Shown here: piece by piece, positions 51,224 to 60,350 of the stretch
How the letters are laid out: each line of letters opens with the position of its first letter
Position numbering within the stretch: position 1 is the first letter of the stretch
Assembly: GCA_041398005.1 (NCBI GenBank)
Contig: JAWKVP010000001.1
Span: 124,001-188,000, forward strand
Direction: 5' to 3'
Length of the DNA: 64,000 bases
From: JAGREO01 sp020446285
Lineage (GTDB): Bacteria; Pseudomonadota; Alphaproteobacteria; Geminicoccales; Geminicoccaceae
Position numbers and translations under genes: made by a program
Notes under the pieces: model-generated
Seen by the model: only the letters and a program-made list of their open reading frames with translations
Databases searched by the model: none
Told to the model about the DNA's origin: nothing

Positions 51224-52136
51224 TCTTCTTCCTCGCGATCTCCAGTCTCCAGCGCTGCACGGGATCGAGTGCGGTGCGCATCCAGTTGGACAGGAGATTC
51301 AGGCTGAGCGTGGTCAGGATGATCGCGAGGCCCGGCCAGAAGGACAGCCACCATGCGGTCGTGAGGTAGGGGCGTCCCTGGCTGACCATGAGACCCCATG
51401 TGATCTCCGGCGGCTGGATGCCGATGCCGAGGAAGGACAGCGAGCTCTCCGCCAGCATGACGAAGGCGAAATCGAGCGTCGCGATGGTCACCAGCGTCGG
51501 GAAGACGACCGGCAGGATGTGCCGGAAGACGATCCGCTTCGTCGAGGCCCCCATCACCCGCGCCGCCTGCACGAACATGCGTTCGCGGACTTCCAGCACC
51601 TCCGCGCGCGAGGTGCGCAGATAGACGGGGATGCGGGTGATCGCCAGCACGACGATGAGATTGCCGACAGAGGGTGCCAGCATGTAGAGCACGATCACCG
51701 CCAGCAGCAGTGAGGGAAAGGACATGATCACGTCGGCGAGGCGCATGATGATCTGGCTCGCGGTCTTCGACGAATAGCCGGCGATCAGGCCGAGGATCGT
51801 GCCGATGACCATCGAGCAGACCACGGCACCGGCGGCCACCATCATGGTATTCCGCGCGGCCACGATGATCCGCGCGAGCAGCGGACGCCCGAGGGCATCG
51901 CCGCCGAGCCACATGGTCCATGCCTGGCTGAAATCGAACGGCGGCGCGTTGCGGCCGCGAAGGTTCTGTCTGGTCGCGACATCCTCGAGCAGCGTCGGGC
52001 CGAAGAAGGCGCACAGGATGACCAGCAGCAGGAAGATCGCGGCGCAGAAGGCGAACTTGTCGCGCCACAGCATGCGCATGACGCTGATCCATGCCGGCGG
52101 CGCATCGCGGATGACGGTCGTCTCGGACACGGACAT
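51216..52136 (-). CDS. ABC importer permease (DppC type)
   Basis: The 306-residue protein has six membrane helices, the N-terminal helix typical of the DppC branch (WRDKFAFCAAIFLLLVILCA) and the ATPase-contact EAA loop (SRAEVLEVRERMFVQAARVM, then GASTKRIVFRHILP). The LGGDALGRPLLARI motif follows TM1, as in the family. It lies three bases after the DppB-type gene. Confidence 0.94.
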   Translation of the reverse strand: MSVSETTVIRDAPPAWISVMRMLWRDKFAFCAAIFLLLVILCAFFGPTLLEDVATRQNLRGRNAPPFDFSQAWTMWLGGDALGRPLLARIIVAARNTMMVAAGAVVCSMVIGTILGLIAGYSSKTASQIIMRLADVIMSFPSLLLAVIVLYMLAPSVGNLIVVLAITRIPVYLRTSRAEVLEVRERMFVQAARVMGASTKRIVFRHILPVVFPTLVTIATLDFAFVMLAESSLSFLGIGIQPPEITWGLMVSQGRPYLTTAWWLSFWPGLAIILTTLSLNLLSNWMRTALDPVQRWRLEIARKKND

Positions 52137-52139
52137 GGG

Positions 52140-53054
52140 TCAGTACCTGATGCGGGGATCGAGCACCGCGTAGAGGATGTCGATCAGGATGTTCATCACG
52201 AAGATGGCGACGGCCGTCACGAAGATGGCCGCCATCACCACGGCGAAGTCGCGCTGCAGGATGGAATCGATCATGAGCTTGCCGACGCCGGGAAAGCCGA
52301 AGATCGTCTCGACGACGACGGCACCGTTCAGGAGTGCCGCCGCCTGGTCGCCGATCACGGTGACGACCGGGAGCATGGCGTTCCTGAGCGCATGGACGAA
52401 GATGATCGGCCTGTTCTTCACGCCCTTGGCGCGGGCGGTCTTCACATAGGCCGAACTGAGTGCTGTGATCATCGAGCCGCGCACGACCTGCACGATGAGG
52501 CCGAACGGGCGGATGAAGAGGACCGCGATGGGCAGGATCCAGTGCCAGACGGTCCCGGTTCCCGAGGTCGGCACCCAGCCGAGGCCGACCGAGAAGATCA
52601 CGATGGCGACGATGGCGATCCAGAAATCCGGCGCGCTCGCACCGATCAGCGAGAAGAAGGTGGCGATCCGGTCGAAGACGCCGCCGACGCGAAAGGCGGC
52701 GAGGCTGCCGACCACGATCGCCAGCACGGCTACCAGCGTCATGGTGATCGCCGCGAGTTCCAGCGTCCAGACGAAGGCGCGCAGCACGGCATCGAGCGCC
52801 GGTTCCGAACGGCGCACGGACATGCCGAAATCGAACTGCACCAGATCGCCGACATAGCGGAAGAACTGCAGGATCAGCGGATCGTTCAGGCCGTTGATCT
52901 CGCGGAAACGCTCGCGGCTCTCCAGCGAGGCATCGACGGGAAGATACAGGTTGGCGGGATCGCCGGTCAGTCGCGACAGGAAGAAGACGAGAACGATCAG
53001 ACCGACCAGCGAGATGGCGCTGGATATGGCACGCTTGCCGAGAAATGTCTTCAT
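52140..53054 (-). CDS. ABC importer permease (DppB type)
   Basis: The 304-residue protein has six helices, the DppB-type start (KRAISSAISLVGLIVLVFFL), a periplasmic loop with the DFGMSVRRSEP motif and the EAA loop (YVKTARAKGVKNRPIIFVHA then LRNAMLPVVT). ATG 53054 is chosen with GGGGAGGGGG directly before it. A 12-bp-stem hairpin separates it from the binding-protein gene. Confidence 0.94.
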   Translation of the reverse strand: MKTFLGKRAISSAISLVGLIVLVFFLSRLTGDPANLYLPVDASLESRERFREINGLNDPLILQFFRYVGDLVQFDFGMSVRRSEPALDAVLRAFVWTLELAAITMTLVAVLAIVVGSLAAFRVGGVFDRIATFFSLIGASAPDFWIAIVAIVIFSVGLGWVPTSGTGTVWHWILPIAVLFIRPFGLIVQVVRGSMITALSSAYVKTARAKGVKNRPIIFVHALRNAMLPVVTVIGDQAAALLNGAVVVETIFGFPGVGKLMIDSILQRDFAVVMAAIFVTAVAIFVMNILIDILYAVLDPRIRY

Positions 53055-53131
53055 CCCCCTCCCCCTGGCGGCGTGCATCCGTGAAGGCAGGACCTTCGAC
53101 GGATACGCGCCGTCATGTCGCCGGACGGCCG

Positions 53132-53164
53132 GCCCGAAGGCGGAGACTGCCCCCGCCTTCGGGC
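53132..53164 (-). terminator. Intercistronic hairpin between binding protein and permease genes
   Basis: A perfect 12-bp stem (GCCCGAAGGCGG and CCGCCTTCGGGC) with a nine-base loop lies eight bases past the binding-protein stop. Without a T run it may stabilise the upstream message or end part of the transcripts. Either would give more binding protein than permease. Confidence 0.7.
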
Positions 53165-53171
53165 GACGTCC

Positions 53172-54671
53172 CTACTTGAACCCGATCTGCGCCAGCTGCA
53201 GTTCGGAGTTGGTCTTGATGGTCGGCTCGAAATCGAGTCGTTCGTTGACCCGGGTGAAGCCCACCATGTGCCACAGGAACACATCCGCCACGACATCGTT
53301 GAAGACGTAGGCGAAGGTATCCTCCCAGAGCTTCTTGCGCTCGTCGCCGGTGGCGGCGGTGGCGGCGGCGATCATGTCGTCGAGCACGGGATCGCTCACG
53401 CCCGACTGGGTGCCGCCCGAGGCGTATTTGAAGAACATGGAGAACACGGGATCGCCATTGGCGTTGTCATGCATCGAGCCGACGATATACGGCCCGCCTT
53501 CGGCAAACGGCTTGTTGTAATACTCGTACCACTCGGCGGTCTCGACCATCTGCAGGTTGATGTTGAAACCGGCCTCCTGCCACATCGCCGTCAGCGCTTC
53601 CATCGTTTCGGTGACGTTGGCCCACTGTTCCAGCCGGCCGATGACGATGAGCTCCTTGTCCACCGGAACACCGTCCGCCGCCGCTTCCTCCAGCAACGAG
53701 CGGGCTTTCTCGGGATCGTAGGGATAGGGTGCGAGGTCGTGATTGTAGCCGATGGTCGAGGGTGGCGTCATGCCGGTCGAAAGCAGCGTGCCGTTGGCGA
53801 GGATGGTGCCGACGAACGCCTCCTTGTCGATGGCGTAGTTGAGCGCCTGGCGCACGCGCACATCGTCCGTCGGCGCGGCGGTGTTGTCGACGCGCATATA
53901 GACGGTTTCGGAGTTCGGATAGGAATAGTCCGTCGCCGGGTCGGTGGCGTCCTGCAGGGCGATGTTCGGCGCGATGTCGGCCTCGCCCGCAGCGACCATC
54001 GCCGCGCGCACCGCACTCTCGGAGCGGAACACATAGGTGGCACTCGCCACCGTCGGCGTCTCGCCCCAGTAACCATCGCGCAGGCTCAGCTTGATATGCT
54101 GGCCGCGGGCATATTCGTCGAAGGTGTAGGGGCCGGTGCCGATCGGCTGGTCGACGAAGGCTTCGGTATCGGTTTCCGACGGCAGGACCGTCAGCGTGGA
54201 CATCAGCAGCGGCAGGATCGGCTGTGCCGGATCGCTGGTGATCTCGACGGTCACATCGTCGACGACATTGGTCGAGAGATCGAAGCCGCCGTAATACTTG
54301 GCGCCGATCTCGCAGACGAACTTGTCGGACTTGTTGCGCTCCAGCGAGAAGACGACGTCGGCGGCGTCAAGGGCGGTGCCGTCGGAGAAGGACACGCCCT
54401 CGCGCAGATGGAAGCGCCATGTGCCGCCGCCCATGTCCTCCCAGCTGGTGGCAAGGCGCGGCTGCAGGCCGGAACCGGGCACGAGCTCGGTCAGGGTTTC
54501 GGACACGTTCTGCAGGATGACGCGGCCGATATTCGACTTCGACGCCATGCAGGGCTCGACGTTCTCGAGTTCCTCCGACAGCACGACCGTGACGGATTCC
54601 TGCGCCAGCGCCTGTCCCGCAAGGCTCGTCGCCAGCACGGTCGCGAAGATGCGGCCCGGTTTCAAAGGCAT
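53172..54671 (-). CDS. ABC importer substrate-binding protein (SBP family 5)
   Basis: The 499-residue protein has a signal peptide (residues 1-23, ending AGQALAQ) and the family-5 layout: NVSETLTELVPGSGLQPRLA, GGTWRFHLREGVSFSDGTAL with the conserved FSDG, and late NLQMVETAEWYEYY. The family binds peptides, but also opines, nickel, glutathione and oligosaccharides. Genes around it point to a sugar- or acid-derived ligand. It is the first gene of the importer operon. Confidence 0.93.
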   Translation of the reverse strand: MPLKPGRIFATVLATSLAGQALAQESVTVVLSEELENVEPCMASKSNIGRVILQNVSETLTELVPGSGLQPRLATSWEDMGGGTWRFHLREGVSFSDGTALDAADVVFSLERNKSDKFVCEIGAKYYGGFDLSTNVVDDVTVEITSDPAQPILPLLMSTLTVLPSETDTEAFVDQPIGTGPYTFDEYARGQHIKLSLRDGYWGETPTVASATYVFRSESAVRAAMVAAGEADIAPNIALQDATDPATDYSYPNSETVYMRVDNTAAPTDDVRVRQALNYAIDKEAFVGTILANGTLLSTGMTPPSTIGYNHDLAPYPYDPEKARSLLEEAAADGVPVDKELIVIGRLEQWANVTETMEALTAMWQEAGFNINLQMVETAEWYEYYNKPFAEGGPYIVGSMHDNANGDPVFSMFFKYASGGTQSGVSDPVLDDMIAAATAATGDERKKLWEDTFAYVFNDVVADVFLWHMVGFTRVNERLDFEPTIKTNSELQLAQIGFK

Positions 54672-54754
54672 GGTTACCTCCCATGATCAGGTTTGTGACA
54701 TTCGCTGCCGCGACTGCCCGGAAATCCACGACAGATTCTATCGTCCATCGGAGA

Positions 54755-54813
54755 TTTGTGGTCAGGATACAAACTCGCATCCCGATGTATATTCCAAAGA
54801 TGTATATTCCAAA
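54755..54813. promoter_or_regulatory. Putative operator region upstream of the binding-protein gene
   Basis: Two tandem 15-base repeats (gatgtatattccaaa at 54784-54798 and 54799-54813) and one inverted repeat (TTTGT and ACAAA, 54755-54773) lie 85-140 bases before the start of the importer operon. TATTCC also recurs in the next intergenic region. It is a candidate binding site for the local GntR regulator. Confidence 0.4.
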
Positions 54814-54834
54814 CTTGGGCTGACAATCGCCGGT

Positions 54835-55728
54835 TCATGCCGCATCACCCACCCTGCGCCGGCCGCTTCGCGCCATGAGCGGGGTCGCGGCGATGATCAG
54901 CCCACCACCGATCCAGGTGGAAACCGGCACCGTCTGCGAGAACATCAGATAGCCGAGAAGGGCAACGAAAGGCAGACGCAGGAAGTCGACCGGCGCGATC
55001 AGCGAGGCTTCGGCGAGCGCGAACGCTTTGGTCGCGAGCATCATGTTGAATGCGCCCATGACCCCCTGAAACGCCAGCAACAGCCATTCGACAGGCGTCG
55101 GCGTCGACCAGACGAGAAGCGCCGGCAGGAGGGCTATCGGCACGGTCAGGATCAGGTTCCACGCGACCAGCGTTTCGGTGGAATCATGTGCCGACATGCG
55201 CTTGAGGATCAGCTGGATGACCGCCGTGAGAATGGCTCCCGCCAGGGCGAAGAGCAGGCCGGCGGGAACGCCCTCCGCCTGTCCGGGGCGAAGCACGATC
55301 AGCACACCCGCGAAACCGGCGATCACCGCGACGATACGCGACGCTCGCGGACTTTCCGAGAGATAGAACCATGCGCCGATGGTCACGAAGACCGGTGCGG
55401 TGAACGCGATGGCGGTCACATCCGCCAGCGATGCCGAGGCGAACGCGAAGAAGAAGCAGATCAGTGCGGCAAGCTTGAGCACGGCCCGCAGCAGATGACG
55501 GAACCGGTAATTCGTCTGGAGGATGTTCCGGCGCGCGAGAATCCAGGGCAGCACCGCCAGAAGGCCGAAGGAGGCCCGCGTGAACCCCATGACGAACGGA
55601 TGAACGCCGGGCGACAGGTAGCGCACGATCACCGAATCGACGGCCATCATCGCCGAGACGGCGACCATCAGGGCGACCCCCAGAAGGGCGGCGCGATCCT
55701 GACCTTGTGCCCACATGCTCGGCGACAT
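54835..55728 (-). CDS. EamA/DMT-family transporter
   Basis: The 297-residue protein has ten predicted membrane helices arranged as two similar halves (first half GVALMVAVSAMMAVDSVIVR..., second half GLLFALAGAILTAVIQLILK...), as in drug/metabolite transporters. It could export a metabolite or take part in uptake; the substrate is unknown. ATG 55728 is a tentative start: no good ribosome-binding site is seen, and in-frame codons continue upstream. It lies upstream of the importer operon on the same strand and divergent from the sialidase-like gene. Confidence 0.82.
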   Translation of the reverse strand: MSPSMWAQGQDRAALLGVALMVAVSAMMAVDSVIVRYLSPGVHPFVMGFTRASFGLLAVLPWILARRNILQTNYRFRHLLRAVLKLAALICFFFAFASASLADVTAIAFTAPVFVTIGAWFYLSESPRASRIVAVIAGFAGVLIVLRPGQAEGVPAGLLFALAGAILTAVIQLILKRMSAHDSTETLVAWNLILTVPIALLPALLVWSTPTPVEWLLLAFQGVMGAFNMMLATKAFALAEASLIAPVDFLRLPFVALLGYLMFSQTVPVSTWIGGGLIIAATPLMARSGRRRVGDAA

Positions 55729-55984
55729 GAATATTACGTCTCCCCGCCCACTGACGTTCGGCCAGCGTCCCATTACTGTGGAATCCGCCCGGAAATTTGT
55801 CAAATGATATTCCGGAACCGGTTCCGCTGCTGACAGCAGGTCGTATTTTTCATTCAGCAAAACAATGAATTGTATCGTTTTAAGGATAGTATTCCGAAAA
55901 ACGGACGGAATTATCAACTTGACAACTTCCGGGCCTGATGGGACCAGTCAAGCTATCTGATGACAGGGAGCGGGGCCGGTTCGA
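55729..55984. promoter_or_regulatory. AT-rich divergent regulatory region with palindromes
   Basis: Between the DMT transporter and the sialidase-like gene lie a perfect palindrome CGGAACCGGTTCCG (55813-55826), an inverted pair ATTCCG/CGGAAT (55891-55911) and an extended pair CCGGAA/TTCCGG starting near 55790. The AT-rich stretch 55860-55920 probably holds promoters. The repeated ATTCC half-sites match those upstream of the importer operon. Confidence 0.45.
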
Positions 55985-57151
55985 ATGGTGCATGCCACGA
56001 CGCCCGATGAAACCATGACACCCGATGAAATCGCGACGGGAATGGACGGCGTGCTCCGCACCGTCGCCGACGGCCGCGGCGAGGCGCTGCTTCCCTCCCC
56101 CTGCGTGCAGAACCACGCGGCCTTCCTGAGCGTGGGTCCGGCCGGTCTCCAGTGCCTCTGGTTCGGTGGCTCCCTCGAAGGCAAGGCGGACATCTCGATA
56201 TGGCGCTCGTCGCTTGCCGGGAATGTCTGGACGCCGGCGGAACGGCTGACGGACGATCCCGCGCGTTCGGAACAGAATCCCGTGCAGTTCCACGCGCCGG
56301 ACGGGCGGCTCCTGCTGTTCCACACCGCCCAGTCGGGCGGCAATCAGGATGGCTGCGTCGTGCGGATGCGACGGATCGGCGAGGCCCCGCGCGATCTCGG
56401 CCTGCCCGCCGGCACCTTCATACGCGGGCCAATCGTCATCCGCGATGACGGCGCATGGATGCTGCCCCTGTTCCGCTGCCTGTCGCGGCCGGGCGAGCGC
56501 TGGACGGGCAGTCATGACACGGCGGCCGTCGCGATCAGCACGGATGCTGGCGAAAGCTGGCGCGAGGTCGACGTGCCCGCCTCGACCGGCTCGGTGCACA
56601 TGACGATCGTGGCACTTGGCGGCGAACGCCTTGCGGCCTTCTACAGGCGCAGGCAGGCGGATTTCGTCCACCGGTCCGAAAGCAGCGACGGCGGAGAGAG
56701 CTGGACCGCTCCCGAACCCGTCGATGTCCCCAGCAACAATTCCTCCCTGTCCGCGATCCGCCTGCGGGACGGGCGTATCGCCCTCGCCTGCAACCCGGTC
56801 AACGCCGCCATGCATCCCGATGCCCGGCGCGCCTCGCTTTATGACGAACTCGGCGACGGTGACGACCGTCCCAACGCCTCGGGCGGCTGCAATCCGGTCT
56901 GGGGGGTGCCGCGCGCGCCGATGACGCTTTGCCTCTCGGATGACGAGGGGCGCCGCTTCGGCACGCGGATCATCGTCGAGGACGGTCCCGGCACCTGCCT
57001 GACCAACAATTCGGTGGATGGTGCCAATCACGAGATGTCCTATCCCTCGCTGGTCCAGCAGGAGGACGGGACACTGGATCTGGCCTATACCTTCCATCGC
57101 CGCGCCATCAGGCATGTGCGGCTCTCACCGGAATGGCTGGAAGCGAGATGA
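55985..57151 (+). CDS. Sialidase-like beta-propeller protein (BNR/Asp-box)
   Basis: The 388-residue protein has Asp-box motifs S-x-D-x-G-x-x-W at AISTDAGESW (about 185) and ESSDGGESW (about 235), plus LSDDEGRRF (about 318). These mark the six-bladed propeller of the sialidase superfamily. SEQNPVQFHAPDGRLLLF and TNNSVDGANHEMSYPSLVQ resemble the BNR_2 group found in bacterial catabolic clusters. No signal peptide is visible, so a cytoplasmic hydrolase or lyase on an imported conjugate is likelier than a secreted sialidase. It overlaps pdxA2 by four bases. Confidence 0.8.
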   Translation: MVHATTPDETMTPDEIATGMDGVLRTVADGRGEALLPSPCVQNHAAFLSVGPAGLQCLWFGGSLEGKADISIWRSSLAGNVWTPAERLTDDPARSEQNPVQFHAPDGRLLLFHTAQSGGNQDGCVVRMRRIGEAPRDLGLPAGTFIRGPIVIRDDGAWMLPLFRCLSRPGERWTGSHDTAAVAISTDAGESWREVDVPASTGSVHMTIVALGGERLAAFYRRRQADFVHRSESSDGGESWTAPEPVDVPSNNSSLSAIRLRDGRIALACNPVNAAMHPDARRASLYDELGDGDDRPNASGGCNPVWGVPRAPMTLCLSDDEGRRFGTRIIVEDGPGTCLTNNSVDGANHEMSYPSLVQQEDGTLDLAYTFHRRAIRHVRLSPEWLEAR

Positions 57152-58092
57152 TTGGCATAACCATGGGTGATCCGGCGGGCGTCGGCCCGGAGATCATCCT
57201 CAAGGCACTGGCGGACATGAATGCGGAGGATCGGGCGGCGACCCGCGTCTTCGGCTGTCTCGCGACCCTCGAGGCGGCGGGCAGGGCCATCGGTTCGACC
57301 CTGGATCTCGCGGGGATCGCGATCAGCGACATTCCCGTCGAGGGCGCGCCCCTGCCCTTCGGCAAGGCCGACCCGCGCGCCGGCGATGCCGCGTTCCGCT
57401 TCGTCGAGGGCGCCGTCCGTGCCGCGAGCGCCGGCGAGATCGGCTGTATCGTGACGGCACCCCTGAACAAGGCCGCGCTCAATGCCGCCGGCCACCACTA
57501 TGACGGCCATACCGGCATGCTGGCGGCACTGACCGGCACACCGAAGGCATGGATGATCCTCGCGTCGGAAAGGCTCAAGGTGATCCACAATTCGACCCAT
57601 GTCAGCCTGCACGATGCCATCGAACGCGCCACGACCGAATCGGTTCTCGCCACGATCCGCGTCGGCAACGACCATCTCCGGCGGCTGGGTCATGCCGCCC
57701 CGCGAATAGCGGTGGCCGGAATCAATCCACATTGCGGCGAGGGCGGGCTGTTCGGCACGGAGGATGACACAAGGATCGCACCGGCGGTGAAGGCCGCAAG
57801 GGCGGACGGCATCGACGTGCACGGCCCGGTTCCCGCCGATACCCTCTTTCACCGGGCCCATGCGGGTGAATTCGATCTGGTCGTCGCCCAGTATCACGAT
57901 CAGGGCCACATTCCCGTCAAGCTGGTCGCCTTCGACACGGCGGTGAACGTTTCACTCGGGCTTCCCATCGACCGCACCTCGGTCGATCACGGCACCGCCT
58001 TTGACATCGCCGGCAAGGGCATCGCCAGTCACCTGAACCTGCACGAGGCGATCGCCTATGCGCGCCGGCTGGCTGCCGGAGGCAGGGCATGA
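57148..58092 (+). CDS. 4-phospho-sugar-acid dehydrogenase PdxA2 (4-hydroxythreonine-4-phosphate dehydrogenase family)
   Basis: The 314-residue protein begins IGITMGDPAGVGPEIILKAL and contains IVTAPLNKAALNAAG and the metal-binding His residues in HNSTHVSLHDA, FHRAHAGEFD and QYHDQGHIPVK. It belongs to PdxA; copies beside a DUF1537 kinase are PdxA2, which oxidises and decarboxylates 4-phospho-D-threonate or D-erythronate to dihydroxyacetone phosphate. ATG 57148 overlaps the previous stop (ATGA), with GGAAG upstream; ATG 57133 is an alternative. Confidence 0.9.
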   Translation: MIGITMGDPAGVGPEIILKALADMNAEDRAATRVFGCLATLEAAGRAIGSTLDLAGIAISDIPVEGAPLPFGKADPRAGDAAFRFVEGAVRAASAGEIGCIVTAPLNKAALNAAGHHYDGHTGMLAALTGTPKAWMILASERLKVIHNSTHVSLHDAIERATTESVLATIRVGNDHLRRLGHAAPRIAVAGINPHCGEGGLFGTEDDTRIAPAVKAARADGIDVHGPVPADTLFHRAHAGEFDLVVAQYHDQGHIPVKLVAFDTAVNVSLGLPIDRTSVDHGTAFDIAGKGIASHLNLHEAIAYARRLAAGGRA

Positions 58093-58994
58093 ACCACGCA
58101 ATCTCCGGCGTGCACTGCGCCGCCGCGACGCCGGTAACGGCCGACCGGCGTCCCGACCTGCCGCTCTTCGTCGCCCATTGCCGGGCGCTGCTGGAGGAAG
58201 GCTGTCACGGGATCGCATTGCTGGGCACCACCGGCGAAGCGAACAGTTTCAGTTCCCGCGATCGCATGGCACTCGTCGACGCCGCCATCGAAGGCGGTAT
58301 CGCCGCCGATACCCTGCTGCCCGGCACCTCGACCCCGGTGATCGCCGAAACCGTCGAACTGACGCGCCATGCGGTCGGGGCGGGGGCGAAAGGCGTGGTG
58401 CTGCTGCCGCCCTACTACTACAAGGGCGTGAGCGACGAGGGGCTGTTCCGCTTCTATGCGGGCGTGATCGAGGGTGTCGGCGATGACCGCCTGCGCGTGG
58501 TCCTCTACCACATACCGCAGATGACGCAGGTTCCGCTCACCCATACCCTCATCGAGCGGTTGCTCGGCGCGTTTCCGGGGATCGTCTGCGGCATCAAGGA
58601 CAGTTCGGGCGATCTGGAGAACATGCGCGCCATGTGCGAGCGGTTCCCGGCGCTCGGTGTGCTTGCCGGCGCCGATCCGCTGATGTTGCCGCTGCTGCGC
58701 ATGGGTGGTGCCGGCTGCATCACCGCGACATCGAACCTGCGGGCCGACGCGCTGCGCATCGTCTGGGACGGCTGGCAAAATCCGGACCGGGCCGGGGAGG
58801 TCGAGGCGGCACAGGAGCGCATCGATGCCTGGCGCACGCTTTCCAACAGCCATGCGCAGCTGCCGACGATCAAGACGATGCTGGCGACGGCGAGAAACCA
58901 CCGGGGCTGGCTGAACGTCATGCCGCCGCTCGTGGAACTCGGCGAGGCCGAGCGCCGCGATGTCGAGGAGCGGATGAGCCGCCTCGAAGCCTGA
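58089..58994 (+). CDS. DapA-family aldolase (dihydrodipicolinate synthase/N-acetylneuraminate lyase superfamily)
   Basis: The 301-residue TIM-barrel protein shows GTTGEANSF (phosphate/carboxylate-binding loop, about 45), Tyr in VLYHIPQMTQV (about 140) and the Schiff-base Lys in CGIKDSSGD (about 168). Such enzymes join or split pyruvate and an aldehyde. Given the neighbours, cleavage of a 2-keto-3-deoxy sugar acid or a similar 4-hydroxy-2-oxoacid is more likely than lysine synthesis. It overlaps pdxA2 by four bases. Confidence 0.9.
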   Translation: MNHAISGVHCAAATPVTADRRPDLPLFVAHCRALLEEGCHGIALLGTTGEANSFSSRDRMALVDAAIEGGIAADTLLPGTSTPVIAETVELTRHAVGAGAKGVVLLPPYYYKGVSDEGLFRFYAGVIEGVGDDRLRVVLYHIPQMTQVPLTHTLIERLLGAFPGIVCGIKDSSGDLENMRAMCERFPALGVLAGADPLMLPLLRMGGAGCITATSNLRADALRIVWDGWQNPDRAGEVEAAQERIDAWRTLSNSHAQLPTIKTMLATARNHRGWLNVMPPLVELGEAERRDVEERMSRLEA

Positions 58995-59029
58995 ACCCCA
59001 AGCCTGAAAACGGGACGCCCCGCAAAGAC

Positions 59030-60151
59030 ATGAGCATGAACATCTCGCGCGCCATCACCCTGCATCTGCCCAGACGGATCGAGATCGGAACCGGTGCGGC
59101 CGCGCGTGTCGGCGAATGGGCCGATGACGCGGCCCGCGTGCTGGTCATCGCCCAGCCCGTGACCCGGCCGATGGTCGCGAGCCTCCGGCTGAAGGGACAG
59201 GTCGCGATCTTCGACGGCGTGGCGCCGGAACCCGCGGACAGCGATCTCGACGCCGCCATCGACGCCGCGCGCGCGCATCGCCCGGAGCTGATCGTCGGGC
59301 TCGGCGGCGGCTCGGTGATGGATGTCGCCAAGCTCGTGGCCGTGCTCTGGGACAGCGACCAGAAGCTCGCCGATGTCGTCGGGCCGAACCGCGTGACGCG
59401 CAAATGCTCCCTTCTGGCGCAGGTCGCTACCACCGCGGGAACGGGCTCGGAAGGGGGCATCCGCGCGCTCGTGACCTCCAGCGAGACACATGCGAAGATG
59501 GCGGTCGAAAGCCCGCTGATGCTGGCCGATCTGGCCGTGCTCGATCCGGCACTGACGATGAGCGTGCCGACAGCGGTGACGGCGGCGACGGGCATCGACG
59601 CTCTCGCCCATTGTGTCGAGGCGTTCACCAACATCAACGCGCATCCGCTGATCGACGGCTATGCGCGCATGGGGATCCGCCTTGCCGGCGACCATCTCGC
59701 GCGCGCCTGCGCGGATGGCGGCGACGCCGATGCCCGTGCCGGCATGGCGCTTTCATCCTTTTATGGCGGGCTGTGTCTCGGTCCGGTCAACACGGCCGCC
59801 GGTCACGCGCTTGCCTATCCGCTCGGCACACATGCCGGCCTGCCGCACGGGCTGAGCGTGGCCTTGCTGTTCCCGCATGTGCTCGCCTTCAATGCCGGGG
59901 CGCGGCCCGAAAAGACGGACGAGATCGTTGCGGCACTCGGCCTCGACGACGGTTCGGGAACCATCCTTCAGCGGACGCGGGATTATTGCGCCGGCCTCGG
60001 GGTCGACATGTCGCTCGCCGCCCATGGCGTCGAGGAATCCGCCCTGCCCCGCTGGGCCGGGGAGGCACACGCCATCCGCAGGCTGATGGACAACAATCCG
60101 CGCGACATGAGCGTCGGCGACATCGAGGCCATCTACCGCGCGGCGCTGTAA
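59030..60151 (+). CDS. Iron-containing alcohol dehydrogenase
   Basis: The 373-residue group III dehydrogenase has the NAD loop IVGLGGGSVMDVAKL (about 85) and the substrate/metal block TTAGTGSE. The metal ligands are in DALAHCVEAF (about 198) and the His-rich stretch AGHALAYPLGTHAGLPHG (about 260). It reduces aldehydes or oxidises alcohols, for example the aldehyde freed by the adjacent aldolase. ATG 59030 is used and ATG 59036 is almost as likely. It is the last gene of the sialidase-pdxA2-dapA operon; a hairpin overlapping a repeat array follows at once. Confidence 0.92.
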   Translation: MSMNISRAITLHLPRRIEIGTGAAARVGEWADDAARVLVIAQPVTRPMVASLRLKGQVAIFDGVAPEPADSDLDAAIDAARAHRPELIVGLGGGSVMDVAKLVAVLWDSDQKLADVVGPNRVTRKCSLLAQVATTAGTGSEGGIRALVTSSETHAKMAVESPLMLADLAVLDPALTMSVPTAVTAATGIDALAHCVEAFTNINAHPLIDGYARMGIRLAGDHLARACADGGDADARAGMALSSFYGGLCLGPVNTAAGHALAYPLGTHAGLPHGLSVALLFPHVLAFNAGARPEKTDEIVAALGLDDGSGTILQRTRDYCAGLGVDMSLAAHGVEESALPRWAGEAHAIRRLMDNNPRDMSVGDIEAIYRAAL

Positions 60152-60155
60152 ATAA

Positions 60156-60183
60156 AATACCCCGCCGCAAGCAGCGGGGTATT
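60156..60183 (+). terminator. Terminator-like hairpin (repeat-family module) after the iron alcohol dehydrogenase gene
   Basis: The ten-bp stem AATACCCCGC/GCGGGGTATT with loop cgcaagca starts five bases after the stop. The loop and inner stem equal the hairpin module of the interspersed repeat, so the element may serve as terminator here. Confidence 0.7.
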
Positions 60184-60185
60184 CG

Positions 60186-60350
60186 CCCTTGCGTTCAAGC
60201 GCCACGCAGGCTGCGCTCCCGGTCGGTCGCTAGTCGGAGCTTCGCTCCTCCGGAGTTTGCACTTGCGTTCAGGCGCCACGCAGGCTGCGCTCCCGGTCGG
60301 TCGCTAGTCGGAGCTTCGCTCCTCCGGAGTTTGCACTTGCGTTCAGGCGC
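60186..60350 (+). repeat. Two full repeat units and a partial third
   Basis: Full units start at cttgcgttcaagcgcc (60188) and cttgcgttcaggcgcc (60262), both about 75 bases, ending in ctccggagtttgca. A third begins at 60336 (cttgcgttcaggcgc) but changes into the gntR coding sequence after 15 bases. The stop codon of that minus-strand gene lies in this fragment. Confidence 0.9.

Noticed and set aside
55985..58994. Reading the sialidase-like and aldolase genes as a sialic-acid pathway
   Set aside because: No ManNAc kinase/epimerase or NagA/NagB genes are present and the sialidase-like protein lacks a signal peptide; PdxA2 plus DUF1537 kinase point to sugar acids.
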